NCBI RefSeq assembly: GCF_024614185.1
Contig: NZ_JAHTLF010000025.1
Location: forward strand, 248,001-312,000
DNA from: Nocardioides carbamazepini
GTDB lineage: Bacteria > Actinomycetota > Actinomycetes > Propionibacteriales > Nocardioidaceae
Reading direction: 5' to 3'
DNA: 64,000 bases
In this document: in pieces, positions 15,389 to 24,575 of the stretch
How positions within the stretch are numbered: position 1 is the stretch's first letter
Layout of the letters: each line of letters starts with the position of its first letter
The notes under the pieces: generated by a model
Told to the model about the DNA's origin: nothing
Database searches by the model: none
The model's input: the letters and a program-made list of their open reading frames with translations, nothing else
Made by a program: the position numbers and the translations under genes

Positions 15389-16351
15389 TCAGACGCCGTC
15401 GCTGGGAACGGTCCAGGTGTCCCCGCTGTCGAGGAGGTCCTGCAGCTCACCGCGGCCGCGGGTCGCGATCGCCTCGGCGACCTGGGCGCGGGCCTGGTCG
15501 TCGTAGGTGGGTCGCTGGACCTGGCGGAAGATGCCGACCGGCACGGGGGAGTCGGGGTCGGCGTCGAGCCGCGAGAGGGCGAACTGGCGCGACGGGTCGA
15601 TCTCGCCCGGGTCGTGGGCCCAGGTGCGCCCGGCGGCGGTGACCTCGAGTCCGGGCTCGAGGCGCAGCAGGTGGTCGGCGGCGGCCGGTCCCTTGAGCGC
15701 CTCGAAGGCGCCGTCGTTGAAGATCGGGCAGTTCTGGTAGATCTCCACGAAGGACGTGCCGCGGTGGGCGGCGGCGGCGGCGAGGACGGCGGTGAGGTGT
15801 TTGCGGTCGGAGTCGATGGTGCGGGCCACGAAGGTGGCTTCGGCGCCGAGGGCGAGGGAGACGGGGTTGAAGGGGTGGTCGATGGAGCCCAGGGGGGTGG
15901 ACTTGGTGACCTTGCCGGTCTCGCTGGTGGGGGAGTACTGGCCCTTGGTGAGGCCGTAGATGCGGTTGTTGAAGAGCAGGATGGTCATGTTGACGTTGCG
16001 GCGTAGGGCGTGGATGAGGTGGTTGCCGCCGATGGAGAGGGCGTCGCCGTCGCCGGTGACGACCCAGACGGAGAGGTCTTCGCGGGCGGTGGCGATGCCG
16101 GTGGCGATGGAGGGTGCTCGGCCGTGGATGGAGTGCATGCCGTAGGTGTCGAGGTAGTAGGGGAAGCGGGAGCTGCAGCCGATGCCGGAGACGAAGACGA
16201 TGTTCTCGCGGCGTAGGCCGAGGTCGGGGAGGAAGGACTGGACGGCTTTGAGGACGGCGTAGTCGCCGCAGCCGGGGCACCAGCGGACCTCCTGGTCGCT
16301 GGAGAAGTCCTTCGCCGTCAGCGTCGGTGCCGGCAGGTCGATGGCGGTCAT
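15389..16351 (-). CDS. korB: 2-oxoacid:ferredoxin oxidoreductase, beta subunit
   Basis: Carries thiamine diphosphate and a [4Fe-4S] cluster and, with KorA, decarboxylates a 2-oxoacid (2-oxoglutarate in mycobacteria) to the acyl-CoA while reducing ferredoxin. It has 320 residues. CPGCGDY supplies early cluster ligands, and GDGDALSIGGNHL...LFNN is the thiamine-binding motif. The ATG overlaps the korA stop (ATGA). This is the oxygen-tolerant two-subunit type found in actinobacteria. Confidence 0.92.
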   Translation of the reverse strand: MTAIDLPAPTLTAKDFSSDQEVRWCPGCGDYAVLKAVQSFLPDLGLRRENIVFVSGIGCSSRFPYYLDTYGMHSIHGRAPSIATGIATAREDLSVWVVTGDGDALSIGGNHLIHALRRNVNMTILLFNNRIYGLTKGQYSPTSETGKVTKSTPLGSIDHPFNPVSLALGAEATFVARTIDSDRKHLTAVLAAAAAHRGTSFVEIYQNCPIFNDGAFEALKGPAAADHLLRLEPGLEVTAAGRTWAHDPGEIDPSRQFALSRLDADPDSPVPVGIFRQVQRPTYDDQARAQVAEAIATRGRGELQDLLDSGDTWTVPSDGV

Positions 16352-18225
16352 GCGGTGGCCTCCGCGGTGGTGGTGACGTGGGCGAGCAGGTCGGCGGCCA
16401 GCGCCTCGGCCCCGAAGGGCAGTCCGCGCACCGTGGTGATCGGCCGGACGTCGATGAGGTACTCCGCGCGCAGCAGGCGGGAGAGCTGGCCGAGATTCAT
16501 CTCCGGGCACACGACGCGGTCGTAGCGGCGCAGGATCTCGCCGAGGTCGTGGGGGAGCGGGTTCACGTGGCGCAGGTGCACCTGGGCGATCGCATGTCCC
16601 GCGGCCCGGACCCGGCGGCAGGCGGCGCCGATCGGGCCGTAGGTCGAGCCCCAGCCGATGACCAGGACCCCGGCCTCGCCGGAGGGGTCGTCGACCTCCA
16701 GCGGCGGGAGGGAGTCGGCGATGCGCCGGACCTTCTCGGCGCGGATGCGGACCATGCGGTCGTGGTTGGCCGGGTCGTAGGAGATGTTGCCGTGACCCTC
16801 GCCCTTCTCGAGGCCGCCGATGCGGTGCTCCAGGCCCGGGGTGCCTGGGATCGCCCAGGGGCGGGCGAGGGTGTCCTCGTCACGCAGGTAGGGCCAGAAG
16901 TCCCGCTCACCGTCGCCCCTGTCGTGGTTGGGGCCGGTGGCGAAGTCCGGATCGATCCGGGGCAGGGTGGCGACGTCGGGGATCGCCCACGGCTCCGACC
17001 CGTTGGCCAGGTAGCCGTCGGACAGGAGCATCACGGGGGTGCGGTGGGTGACCGCGATCCGCGCCGCCTCGAGCGCCGCGTCGAAGCAGTCCGAGGGGGA
17101 CTGCGCCGCGATCACGGGCATCGGCGCCTCGCCGTTGCGGCCGTACATGGCCTGCAACAGGTCGGACTGCTCGGTCTTGGTCGGCAGCCCCGTCGACGGT
17201 CCACCGCGCTGGACGTCGATGACGACCAGCGGGAGCTCGGTCATCACGGCCAGTCCCATCGCCTCGGACTTCAGGGCCACGCCGGGACCCGAGGTCGCGG
17301 TCACGCCGAGTGCGCCGGCGAAGGACGCGCCGACGGCGGCGCCGATCGCGGCGATCTCGTCCTCGGCCTGGAAGGTCGTGACGCCGAAGCTCTTGTGCTT
17401 GCTCAGCTCGTGGAGGATGTCGGAGGCCGGGGTGATCGGGTAGGCGCCCATCAGCACCGGCAGCCCGCTCAGCCGGCCGGCGGCGACGAGTCCGTACGAG
17501 AGCGCGGTGTTGCCCGTGATGTTGCGATAGCGGCCGGCGCGGACCGGCGCCGGCTTCACGACGTACGACACCGCGAACGTCTCGGTGGTCTCGCCGAAGC
17601 TCCAGCCCGCCCGCAGCGCGGCGATGTTGGCGTCGCGGATGGCCGGCTTGGTCGCGAACTTGGCCGCCAGGTGGGCCTCGCTCCCGTCGACGTCGCGCCC
17701 GTAGAGCCAGGAGACCAGGCCGAGGGCGAACATGTTCTTGGAGCGCGCCGCGTCCTTGCGGGAGAGCCCGAACTCCTTGACCGCCTCGACCGTCATGCCG
17801 GTGAGGTCGAGGGCATGCACCGCGAACTCGGCCAGCGTGTCGTCCTCGAGGGGGTTGACGTCGTACCCGACCTTGGCGAGGTTGCGCGCGGTGAAGTCGT
17901 GCGTGTCCACGATGATCGTCGCCCCGCGCCGGAGGTCGGTCAGGTTGGCCTTCAGCGCGGCCGGGTTCATCGCCACGAGCACGTCGGGCCGGTCGCCCGG
18001 CGTGAGGATGTCGTAGTTGGCGAAGTGCAGCTGGAAGCTGCTGACGCCGGGGATGGTCCCCTGCGGCGCGCGGATCTCGGCGGGGAAGTTCGGCAGGGTG
18101 GAGAGGTCGTTGCCGAAGACGGCCGCCTCCTGGGTGAAGCGGTCTCCGGTCAGCTGCATCCCGTCGCCGGAGTCGCCGGCGAAGCGGATGACCACGCGGT
18201 CGAGCTCGGTCACGGTCGAGGACAC
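16348..18225 (-). CDS. korA: 2-oxoacid:ferredoxin oxidoreductase, fused gamma-alpha subunit
   Basis: A 625-residue subunit. The gamma domain (about 1-190) begins with VIRFAGDSGDGMQLTG; the alpha domain (about 220-625) includes the substrate loop YPITPASDI and the TSGPGVALKSEAMGLA block. The GTG at 18225 has AGGAG five bases upstream. The promoter is shared with a divergent SDR and carries a 19-bp regulon element just before the Shine-Dalgarno, so the complex appears to be induced with the catabolic island. Reduced ferredoxin from it could feed other ferredoxin users nearby. Confidence 0.92.
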   Translation of the reverse strand: MSSTVTELDRVVIRFAGDSGDGMQLTGDRFTQEAAVFGNDLSTLPNFPAEIRAPQGTIPGVSSFQLHFANYDILTPGDRPDVLVAMNPAALKANLTDLRRGATIIVDTHDFTARNLAKVGYDVNPLEDDTLAEFAVHALDLTGMTVEAVKEFGLSRKDAARSKNMFALGLVSWLYGRDVDGSEAHLAAKFATKPAIRDANIAALRAGWSFGETTETFAVSYVVKPAPVRAGRYRNITGNTALSYGLVAAGRLSGLPVLMGAYPITPASDILHELSKHKSFGVTTFQAEDEIAAIGAAVGASFAGALGVTATSGPGVALKSEAMGLAVMTELPLVVIDVQRGGPSTGLPTKTEQSDLLQAMYGRNGEAPMPVIAAQSPSDCFDAALEAARIAVTHRTPVMLLSDGYLANGSEPWAIPDVATLPRIDPDFATGPNHDRGDGERDFWPYLRDEDTLARPWAIPGTPGLEHRIGGLEKGEGHGNISYDPANHDRMVRIRAEKVRRIADSLPPLEVDDPSGEAGVLVIGWGSTYGPIGAACRRVRAAGHAIAQVHLRHVNPLPHDLGEILRRYDRVVCPEMNLGQLSRLLRAEYLIDVRPITTVRGLPFGAEALAADLLAHVTTTAEATA

Positions 18226-18231
18226 GGTACT

Positions 18232-18250
18232 CCTATCTCTGATAATGATT
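18232..18250 (-). promoter_or_regulatory. 19-bp AT-rich regulon element, korA/SDR divergent promoter (site B)
   Basis: Minus strand AATCATTATCAGAGATAGG, 14/19 identical to the aldehyde dehydrogenase-promoter site. It lies in the 71-bp gap between the divergent korA and SDR starts. Confidence 0.7.
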
Positions 18251-18296
18251 CCAATGTAATGTCGGCTCGAAGGGGTGTCAATCGAGTAGGAGTCCC

Positions 18297-19070
18297 ATGT
18301 CGCAGAGTCCGTCGGTCGCCCTGGTCACGGGAGGGGCGCGCGGGATCGGCGCCGCCCTCGTCGAGCGGATCGTCGCCCAGGGCGGGCAGGTCGTCGTCGC
18401 CGACATCGACGAGCGCGCGGGACGGGCGCTCGTCGGACGTCTCCGCGGAGGCGCCCGGTTCGTGCCCTGCGACGTGACCGACGAGCGGCAGGTCGCCGCC
18501 GCGGTCGACGCGACCGCGGCCCTCGGTCCGGTCGACGCCGTCTTCGCCAACGCCGGCGTGGTCGGCGTGACCGGCCGGATCGAGGAGACCGGCCTGGCCG
18601 ACTTCCGGCGGACCATGGACCTCCTGCTGACGAGCGTCTTCCTCACCGTCAAGCACGGGGTCCGCGTGATGCGTCCGCAGGCGCACGGCTCGATCGTGTG
18701 CACGGCGAGCGTCGCCAGCGTCCGGGGCGGGCTGGGCCCGCACGTCTACACCGCCGCGAAGCAGGGGGTGAAGGGGCTCGTCGAGTCGGTCGCGGTCGAG
18801 GTCGCGCCGTACGGGCTGCGGATCAACGCGGTCGCACCGGGCGGCACGGTGAGCTCGCTGTCGGCCGGCCTGATGGGCGACGCCGACGACCTCGCGACGC
18901 CGTACCGGCGGCTGGCGGAGGCCTCGTCGAGCGGCATCCCGACGACGGCGGACGACGTCGCGGCGGCCGCGCTCTTCCTGGCCACTGCGGCCCGGGTCAA
19001 CGGCGCCTGTCTCGTCGTCGACGGCGGGGACGACGTCCCGGCCGCCAGGGGGCGCAGCTACTACGGCTGA
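18297..19070 (+). CDS. Short-chain dehydrogenase/reductase
   Basis: A 257-residue NAD(P)-dependent oxidoreductase. TGGARGIG binds the cofactor, NAG is at about residue 81, and the catalytic Tyr-x3-Lys is YTAAK in PHVYTAAKQG. AGGAG precedes the ATG. It is divergent from korA and about 100 bp upstream of the fused acyl-CoA dehydrogenase. It probably oxidises a hydroxy-acyl-CoA or an alcohol of the imported substrate; the specificity is not visible. Confidence 0.85.
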   Translation: MSQSPSVALVTGGARGIGAALVERIVAQGGQVVVADIDERAGRALVGRLRGGARFVPCDVTDERQVAAAVDATAALGPVDAVFANAGVVGVTGRIEETGLADFRRTMDLLLTSVFLTVKHGVRVMRPQAHGSIVCTASVASVRGGLGPHVYTAAKQGVKGLVESVAVEVAPYGLRINAVAPGGTVSSLSAGLMGDADDLATPYRRLAEASSSGIPTTADDVAAAALFLATAARVNGACLVVDGGDDVPAARGRSYYG

Positions 19071-19114
19071 TCTGCGGCTACGGCGTGAAGCCGGCTCTGT
19101 GATCCCGACCATGA

Positions 19115-19129
19115 CTATGGTATTCATAG
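19115..19129. promoter_or_regulatory. Inverted repeat CTATG-n5-CATAG before the fused acyl-CoA dehydrogenase
   Basis: A perfect 5-bp dyad in an AT-rich patch that contains TATTCATAG. It is only a weak match to the 19-bp regulon element and may be a variant site or a separate operator. Confidence 0.4.
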
Positions 19130-19172
19130 ATAGCGCGGGTGTGGCAAGGTGAGAGTGAGGAGACCGGGCGGC

Positions 19173-21233
19173 ATGGCCGAGGTGGAGGACTTCCGGGACG
19201 CCGTGGCGGGTGTGCTCGACGGGCTCTGGCCCGCCGCTGTCGACGTCGCGACGGCCGACGTCGCCAAGGTCGCCGAGGCCGCCGTCCAGCAGGGGTGGTT
19301 CCAGCTCGGACCGGAGGGTGCCGCGGACTACCTCGTCGCCGCCGTGCGCACGCTCGGGCGTCGCGCGTGCCCGCTGCCCCTCGCCGACGCGTACGTCGCC
19401 AGCCGGCTCCTGCCCGACCGGGCCGGCGCCATCGGCGCCGGTGAGATCCGTCCGGCCGTCGTCCTGGACACCGGCCCCCTGATCGTCGACGACGCCGGCA
19501 CGTCCTCCCACGTGCTCGTCGTCGACACCCACACCGGCGCGGTCTCCCTGCGGGAGATCGACGTCGCCGAGCCGCTCGAGGGGCTGGCCCGCCCGGCCTG
19601 GCGCCGGCTGGCGCCGGGGGCCGTCGTGGCCGAGCGCACGGTAGAGCCCGCGGCCGTGGCCGAGGCGGTCGCCGTACTGCGCCTGTGCGTCGCCGCCCGC
19701 GCCGTCGCCGCCGCGGGCCGGGCGCACGAGCTCGCCGTCGAGCACGCGAAGGTGCGCCGCCAGTTCGGCCGGGTGATCGGCGCGTTCGGCGCCGTCCAAC
19801 AGCGGGTGGCCGCCGGCCAGATCGACCTGTCCGCGAGCGAGGCGCTGGTCGACGAGGCCGTCGGCGCGCTGCTCGCCGGACGCGACGACGCCCCGCTCGC
19901 CGCGGCCCTGGCCGCCCGGCACGCGCGGACCGCCGCGCAGCGGGTGCTCGCCGGCGCCCAGCACACGCTCGGCGCGGTCGGCTTCTTCGAGGAGCACGAC
20001 GCCGCCTGGCTCTTCCGCCGGGTCCACACCGACCTCACCCATCTCGGCGGCGGTCTCGACGACCGTCGCGATGACGGCGTGGCCGCCCGGCTGCTCGCCG
20101 GCGAGGCGCTCCCGCACTTCCACCTGGGGACGCGCGCCGAGGCGTTCCGCGACGAGGTCCGCGCGCTGCTCGCCCGGCACCGGACCGGCGACGGGTACGA
20201 CGTCGAGGCGCTGCGCCAGGAGATGGACGACCAGGCGCTGCTCGCCCTCAACTGGCCCCCGGAGCACGGCGGTCGCGCGGCCGCTGTCGAGGAGCAGGTC
20301 GTGCTCCACGAGGAGATGAAGTACGCCGGCGGCCCGGTCGACCGCGCGATGAGCGCCACGATGCTGATCGGCCACTCGCTGCTGCGCCACGGCACGCCGG
20401 AGCAGAAGGCGCAGTTCCTGCCGCTCCTGCACGCCGGGCAGCTGGCGTTCTGCCTCGGCTACTCCGAGCCGGAGGCCGGTTCCGACCTCGCCTCGCTGCG
20501 CACCCGCGCGGTCCGCGACGGCGACGGGTGGGTGATCGACGGGCAGAAGCTGTGGACCACGCGCGGGCAGACCGCCTCGCACGTGTGGCTCGCGGTCCGC
20601 ACCGACCCCGACGCCACGCCCCGGCACGCGGGGATCACCATCTTCCTCGTCCCGATGGACACGCCGGGGATCACCGTCCAGCAGCACGTCGCGCTGTCCG
20701 GCGAGATCTCCTGCACCGTGTTCTACGACGGCGTGCGGGTGCCCGACAGCGCCCGGGTCGGCGAGGTGCACGGCGGCTGGAAGGTCGTCACCGACGCGCT
20801 CACCGCCGAGCGGGTGGTGATGGGCGGCGTGGCCGCGACGCTGCGCCGGCACTTCGACGAGACGCTCGCGTTGCTGCGGGCCCGGGTCGCGGACGGCGGC
20901 ACGGTCGACGCCCTCGACCGGGACCGGATCGCCTGGGTCGCCGCGCGGCTCCAGGCCGCCCGGGCGCTCGTGCTGCGGGCGACGCGGTCGATGGACGGCG
21001 GCGGCAGTGGCGGCGGCGACGCCCGCATCGCGGGCCCGATGGCCGCCGTCCTCAGCGGCGACCTCGCCGAGGAGCTCGGCCGCACCTGCCTCGACGTCCT
21101 CGGTCCCGAGGCCGCGCTCGCCGGCCGGTACGACGCCGCCATCCGGGTCGCGCCGATGTACGTCATCGGCGGCGGCACCAACGACATCCAGCGGGGGATC
21201 ATCGCCCGTGGCCTCGGCCTGCCCCGGGAGTGA
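19173..21233 (+). CDS. Two-domain fused acyl-CoA dehydrogenase
   Basis: At 686 residues it is nearly twice the family length. The N-terminal half (to about 315) looks like an acyl-CoA dehydrogenase missing parts, keeping the C-terminal helical bundle (EHAKVRRQFGRVIGAFGAVQQ). The second half is complete: GYSEPEAGSDLASL, WTTRGQTASHVWL, and GGGTNDIQRGII. The flavin-site Glu of the YEGT motif is replaced, but a Glu stands in LTAERVVMG, as in isovaleryl-CoA dehydrogenase. Separate alpha and beta FadE genes form mixed complexes in steroid degraders; this looks like such a pair in one chain. The ATG at 19173 has GTGAGGAGA upstream. Confidence 0.88.
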   Translation: MAEVEDFRDAVAGVLDGLWPAAVDVATADVAKVAEAAVQQGWFQLGPEGAADYLVAAVRTLGRRACPLPLADAYVASRLLPDRAGAIGAGEIRPAVVLDTGPLIVDDAGTSSHVLVVDTHTGAVSLREIDVAEPLEGLARPAWRRLAPGAVVAERTVEPAAVAEAVAVLRLCVAARAVAAAGRAHELAVEHAKVRRQFGRVIGAFGAVQQRVAAGQIDLSASEALVDEAVGALLAGRDDAPLAAALAARHARTAAQRVLAGAQHTLGAVGFFEEHDAAWLFRRVHTDLTHLGGGLDDRRDDGVAARLLAGEALPHFHLGTRAEAFRDEVRALLARHRTGDGYDVEALRQEMDDQALLALNWPPEHGGRAAAVEEQVVLHEEMKYAGGPVDRAMSATMLIGHSLLRHGTPEQKAQFLPLLHAGQLAFCLGYSEPEAGSDLASLRTRAVRDGDGWVIDGQKLWTTRGQTASHVWLAVRTDPDATPRHAGITIFLVPMDTPGITVQQHVALSGEISCTVFYDGVRVPDSARVGEVHGGWKVVTDALTAERVVMGGVAATLRRHFDETLALLRARVADGGTVDALDRDRIAWVAARLQAARALVLRATRSMDGGGSGGGDARIAGPMAAVLSGDLAEELGRTCLDVLGPEAALAGRYDAAIRVAPMYVIGGGTNDIQRGIIARGLGLPRE

Positions 21234-22210
21234 GGGTGCGGACCAAGCTCACGAGTCCGGTGCCTTCGGTGCGCGTGGTGCAGTACGCGTATGGCGGACC
21301 GGAGGTCCTCGAGCAGGCGGTGGTGGAGGTCCCTCGACCGCGCGCAGGCGAGGTGCTGGTGCGGATGGCGGCCACGTCGGTCAACCCCATCGACGTGAAG
21401 ACGCGCGAGGGGAGGGGAGCGGCGGCGTCACTGGGCTCGTTCCCGATCTCCGTGGGATGGGACGTCGCCGGAGTCGTCGAGGCGGTGGGCGAGGACGTGC
21501 ACTCGCTCGCTGTGGGACAGCGGGTGTTCGGGATGCCCTTCTTTCCGCAGCAGGCGGCCTCCTACGCCGTCCACGTCGTGGCTCCGGTGGAGCACCTGGC
21601 CGTCCTGCCGGACGCGGTCGACGTCGCGACAGCGGGGGCGCTGCCGCTGGCCGGTCTGACCGCGCTCTCGGCTGTGCGTGACCTCGCCGGGGCGCGCCCC
21701 GGACGACGACTGCTCATTCGCGGCGCGGCGGGCGGCGTCGGCCATCTCGCCGTACAGATCGCGAAGATCCTCGGTGCGGAGGTCGTCGCGGTCGACGGCG
21801 CCGAGAAGGGAGACTTCGTCCGAGGCCTCGGGGCCGACGAGTTCCGGGACCGCGCCGACGAGGGTCCCCTGCCGCAGGTCGATGCGGTCGTCGACCTCGT
21901 CGGTGGGGCCCAGCTGGCGGGCTCGGTCGCGACGACCGTGCGGGGCGGCGTGGTCGTCTGCGTGCCGGGCGGAGCCGACGCCGGGCTCGATGAGCTCGCG
22001 TCCCGGGCGGGGGTGCGCGCGGAGCGCGTCGCCGTCCGTCCCGACCGCGACGGTCTGGAGACACTCGCCCGGTGGTGCGCAGAAGGTGCGCTCCACGTCC
22101 ACCTCTCCGCGCGGTTCGCGCTCGACGAGATCGTCGAGGCGCACCGCGCGCTGGCCAGCCGCGGGATCCGCGGCAAGATCGGCATCACCGTCGATGCCGC
22201 AATCCCATGA
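21230..22210 (+). CDS. MDR-family NAD(P)H:quinone-type oxidoreductase (zinc-free)
   Basis: A medium-chain reductase of about 326 residues without zinc ligands. Visible are VNPIDVKTREG, GWDVAGVVEAVGE, the cofactor motif RGAAGGVGHLAVQIAK, and the C-terminal GKIGI. Members reduce quinones or enones. A GTGA overlap with the preceding dehydrogenase suggests coupling; a GTG at 21236 is an alternative start. Substrate unknown. Confidence 0.8.
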   Translation: MRVRTKLTSPVPSVRVVQYAYGGPEVLEQAVVEVPRPRAGEVLVRMAATSVNPIDVKTREGRGAAASLGSFPISVGWDVAGVVEAVGEDVHSLAVGQRVFGMPFFPQQAASYAVHVVAPVEHLAVLPDAVDVATAGALPLAGLTALSAVRDLAGARPGRRLLIRGAAGGVGHLAVQIAKILGAEVVAVDGAEKGDFVRGLGADEFRDRADEGPLPQVDAVVDLVGGAQLAGSVATTVRGGVVVCVPGGADAGLDELASRAGVRAERVAVRPDRDGLETLARWCAEGALHVHLSARFALDEIVEAHRALASRGIRGKIGITVDAAIP

Positions 22211-22256
22211 CGACGAGCACTCTGCGTCGTTCGACGATCTCTCACTGGAGGACACC

Positions 22257-23267
22257 ATGCCGTTGAAGTTCGGTCTCGCCATCATGAACGACTTCCCGCC
22301 GGGGGTCGTGCCCGCGTCGCGGGTGTCGATGCTGCGTGAGCAGGTGCGCGCCGCCGCGGATGCCGGCATCTCCTCGATCTGGGTGCTGCAGCACTACCTG
22401 GGCAGCATGCCCACCCTCCAGCCGGTGCCGCTGCTGTCGGCGCTCGCGCAGGACGCCGGCGAGATGACGCTCGGTACCAACATGTTCATCCTCCCGCTGC
22501 GCCACCCGGTCGAGGTCGCCGAGGAGTTCGCCACGCTCGACCACCTCACCGGCGGTCGTGCGGTGGCCGGCTTCGGCATGGGCTACCGCGAGAACGAGTT
22601 CGCCGCCTTCGGCATCCCGATGGACGACCGGGTCGGCCGGTACGACGAGAGCGTGCGGCTCATCCGCCAGCTCTGGAGCGGCGAGCAGGTGACCTTCGAG
22701 GGCGAGCACTTCCAGGTGGTGGACGAGAAGATCAGCCTGACCCCCGTCCAGCCCGGCGGTCCGCAGGTCTGGATCGGTGCGGGCCCCCACAAGAAGGGCG
22801 CCGAGCGCGCGGCCCGGCTCGGCGACGCGTGGATCGTGCCGCCCCACGTCACGCCCGAGCGGCTGGCCGTCGTCCTCGGTCACTACCGCGCCGAGCGCGA
22901 GCGGCTGGGCAAGCAGACCTCCGAGCTGGTGGTGCGCCGCGAGCTCGTGCTCGACGACGACCGGGACCGGGCCCGGGCGATCGGCGTCGCCGCCCGCGGC
23001 GCCCTGACCCAGAAGTACGCCGCCTACAACGCGCCGCAACAGGGCGAGGCCTACAAGCACCTGCAGACGGACCAGGCCGCCGAGGAGGTCGCCGACGCGT
23101 CGTACCTGTTCACCGACCCGCCCTCGGCTGAGGCCGCGCTCAAGGACCTCGAGGCTCAGGGGCTGACCCATGTCGTGCTGCGGATGCAGTGGTACGAGCT
23201 CGGTCAGGAGCAGGTGCTCGCCACGCTGGAGAAGTTCAAGAACGAGGTGCTGCCGGCGTTCCGGTGA
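22257..23267 (+). CDS. LLM-class flavin/F420-dependent monooxygenase-like oxidoreductase
   Basis: A 336-residue TIM-barrel enzyme of the bacterial luciferase class. TNMFILPLRHPVEVAEEFATLD and GRAVAGFGMGYRENEF are typical of the group; WIGAGPHKKGAERAARLGDAW is the later phosphate-side region. GGAG precedes the ATG at 22257. It could be a flavin monooxygenase (for example Baeyer-Villiger type) or an F420 reductase. It ends just before the first 74-bp palindromic repeat. Confidence 0.8.
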   Translation: MPLKFGLAIMNDFPPGVVPASRVSMLREQVRAAADAGISSIWVLQHYLGSMPTLQPVPLLSALAQDAGEMTLGTNMFILPLRHPVEVAEEFATLDHLTGGRAVAGFGMGYRENEFAAFGIPMDDRVGRYDESVRLIRQLWSGEQVTFEGEHFQVVDEKISLTPVQPGGPQVWIGAGPHKKGAERAARLGDAWIVPPHVTPERLAVVLGHYRAERERLGKQTSELVVRRELVLDDDRDRARAIGVAARGALTQKYAAYNAPQQGEAYKHLQTDQAAEEVADASYLFTDPPSAEAALKDLEAQGLTHVVLRMQWYELGQEQVLATLEKFKNEVLPAFR

Positions 23268-23282
23268 CCTGGGGCGGGCGGA

Positions 23283-23356
23283 GCTGTAACTACCTGTTCT
23301 TGCTGCTATCTGATCCGTAGACCGGTATGGCAGAGGCAAGGACAGGTAGTTACAGC
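23283..23356. repeat. 74-bp palindromic repeat, copy 1
   Basis: The ends GCTGTAACTACCTGT and ACAGGTAGTTACAGC are perfect inverted repeats, and the flanking bases extend the match to 17 bp. It is about 80% identical to copy 2 and has the same length as copies 2 and 3. It lies between the LLM gene and the AbiEi-like gene. Confidence 0.9.
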
Positions 23357-23511
23357 TCGCGGATCGCGCCGGCAACGACAAACTGCGGACTCGTCACCCT
23401 GGCCCCTCGACAGGCCACTTGCTGTCCACAGGGGGTGTAGTAGGCAACCTTGCCCACAGGCCTGACGGGCGAGTGTTGAACGCCGGCGAGGGCGCGCACA
23501 CCCTCGGGCAC

Positions 23512-24540
23512 ATGGATCCTCGTGTGGAAGCTGCCATCGCCGCCAACCACGGAGTCATCAGCCGGGCGCAGGCGCTCGATCTCGGTGTTGGCCCGAGTGC
23601 TGTCCGTGCCCTGCTGCGGGATCGGGTGTGGGTCGTGGTGCGACGCGGTGTGTACACGACGCGATCGATCTGGGAGGCCTTCGACGAGTACGTCGCTCGC
23701 CCGCTCCTCATTGCCCGCGCGGCCACCTTGAACATCCAGCGTGGGTGGGTCCTCAGTCACGACTCGGCGTGCCACCTTCTCGGGCTGCCGGTTCTGGCCC
23801 TGACGGATCCGCTCGTCCACATCACGCGGCCAGGGTGGACCAACGCCTGGACCAGGGACGGGGTGGGGCGCCACCTTGCGCGCTTCGGCGCCGCCCAGGT
23901 CATCGAGAAGGACGGGCTGCGTGCGCTGAACCACGCGCGTACCGGCGTCGACATGGCGCGTACGCACGGCGTGCGCAGTGGCCTGGTCGTGTGCGACGCC
24001 GTGCTGCGTACCGGGGGGAGGCGCGCCGATCTCGAGGCGGCCGCCGCGATCATGGAGAACTGGCCTGGGCGCACCCATGTCGCGACCTGCATCGAACTGG
24101 CTGATCCTGGAGCAGAGACGGCGTTGGAGAGCGTCACCCGCGAGCTCGTCATTGAGGCGGTCGGACGACGACCGGAGACCCAGTTCCCGGTCCGGACCGA
24201 TCGAGGGATCGTGTGGTGCGACATGGTGGTCGGCAACCACGCCGTGGAGGCGGACGGGCGGGTCAAGCTGCGCCATCGCGACCGCGGCGGGGTGGCCGAT
24301 GATGCCGAGAATGCGGCGTGGGAGGCAAAACTCCGCGAGCGCGCGATCCGGGACCGAGGTCTGGTGGTCTCACCGGTGGTGTGGGCGGATCACTGGAACG
24401 AGCGCCGGGTGGCGACGGTTGAACGAGTGCGGCGTGCGCAAGCCGAGGCCGACCGCGTCTATGGTCGGGAGACGAACCCGGAATTGCTGCGGGAGGCTGA
24501 GGAGATTCGCCGGGTCCACGGGGATCGCAAGACTGCCTGA
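23512..24540 (+). CDS. AbiEi-antitoxin-domain protein with endonuclease-like C-terminal part
   Basis: A 342-residue protein. The N-terminal ~60 residues form the winged-helix AbiEi-type domain (GVISRAQALDLGVGPSAVRALLRDRVWVVVRRGVY). The rest resembles actinobacterial DUF559-type proteins, including RTDRGIVWCDMVVGNHAVEADG, a pattern like a restriction-endonuclease core (D...ExD). No toxin partner is adjacent. Two near-matches TGTCCACAGG/TGCCCACAGG lie in the upstream region. It is functionally out of place in a catabolic island and is bracketed by two 74-bp palindromic repeats, suggesting insertion. Confidence 0.75.
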   Translation: MDPRVEAAIAANHGVISRAQALDLGVGPSAVRALLRDRVWVVVRRGVYTTRSIWEAFDEYVARPLLIARAATLNIQRGWVLSHDSACHLLGLPVLALTDPLVHITRPGWTNAWTRDGVGRHLARFGAAQVIEKDGLRALNHARTGVDMARTHGVRSGLVVCDAVLRTGGRRADLEAAAAIMENWPGRTHVATCIELADPGAETALESVTRELVIEAVGRRPETQFPVRTDRGIVWCDMVVGNHAVEADGRVKLRHRDRGGVADDAENAAWEAKLRERAIRDRGLVVSPVVWADHWNERRVATVERVRRAQAEADRVYGRETNPELLREAEEIRRVHGDRKTA

Positions 24541-24575
24541 CGGGGGGCCTGCTGAGACGTCCTCGGGCTCGCTGG

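Noticed and set aside
19115..19129. A ninth copy of the 19-bp regulon element
   Set aside because: Only part of the motif matches (TATTCATAG); it is listed as a separate dyad rather than counted in the regulon.
23400..23460. DnaA-box-like TGTCCACAGG and TGCCCACAGG as a replication origin
   Set aside because: Only two imperfect copies, no AT-rich unwinding region and no dnaA or dnaN nearby.
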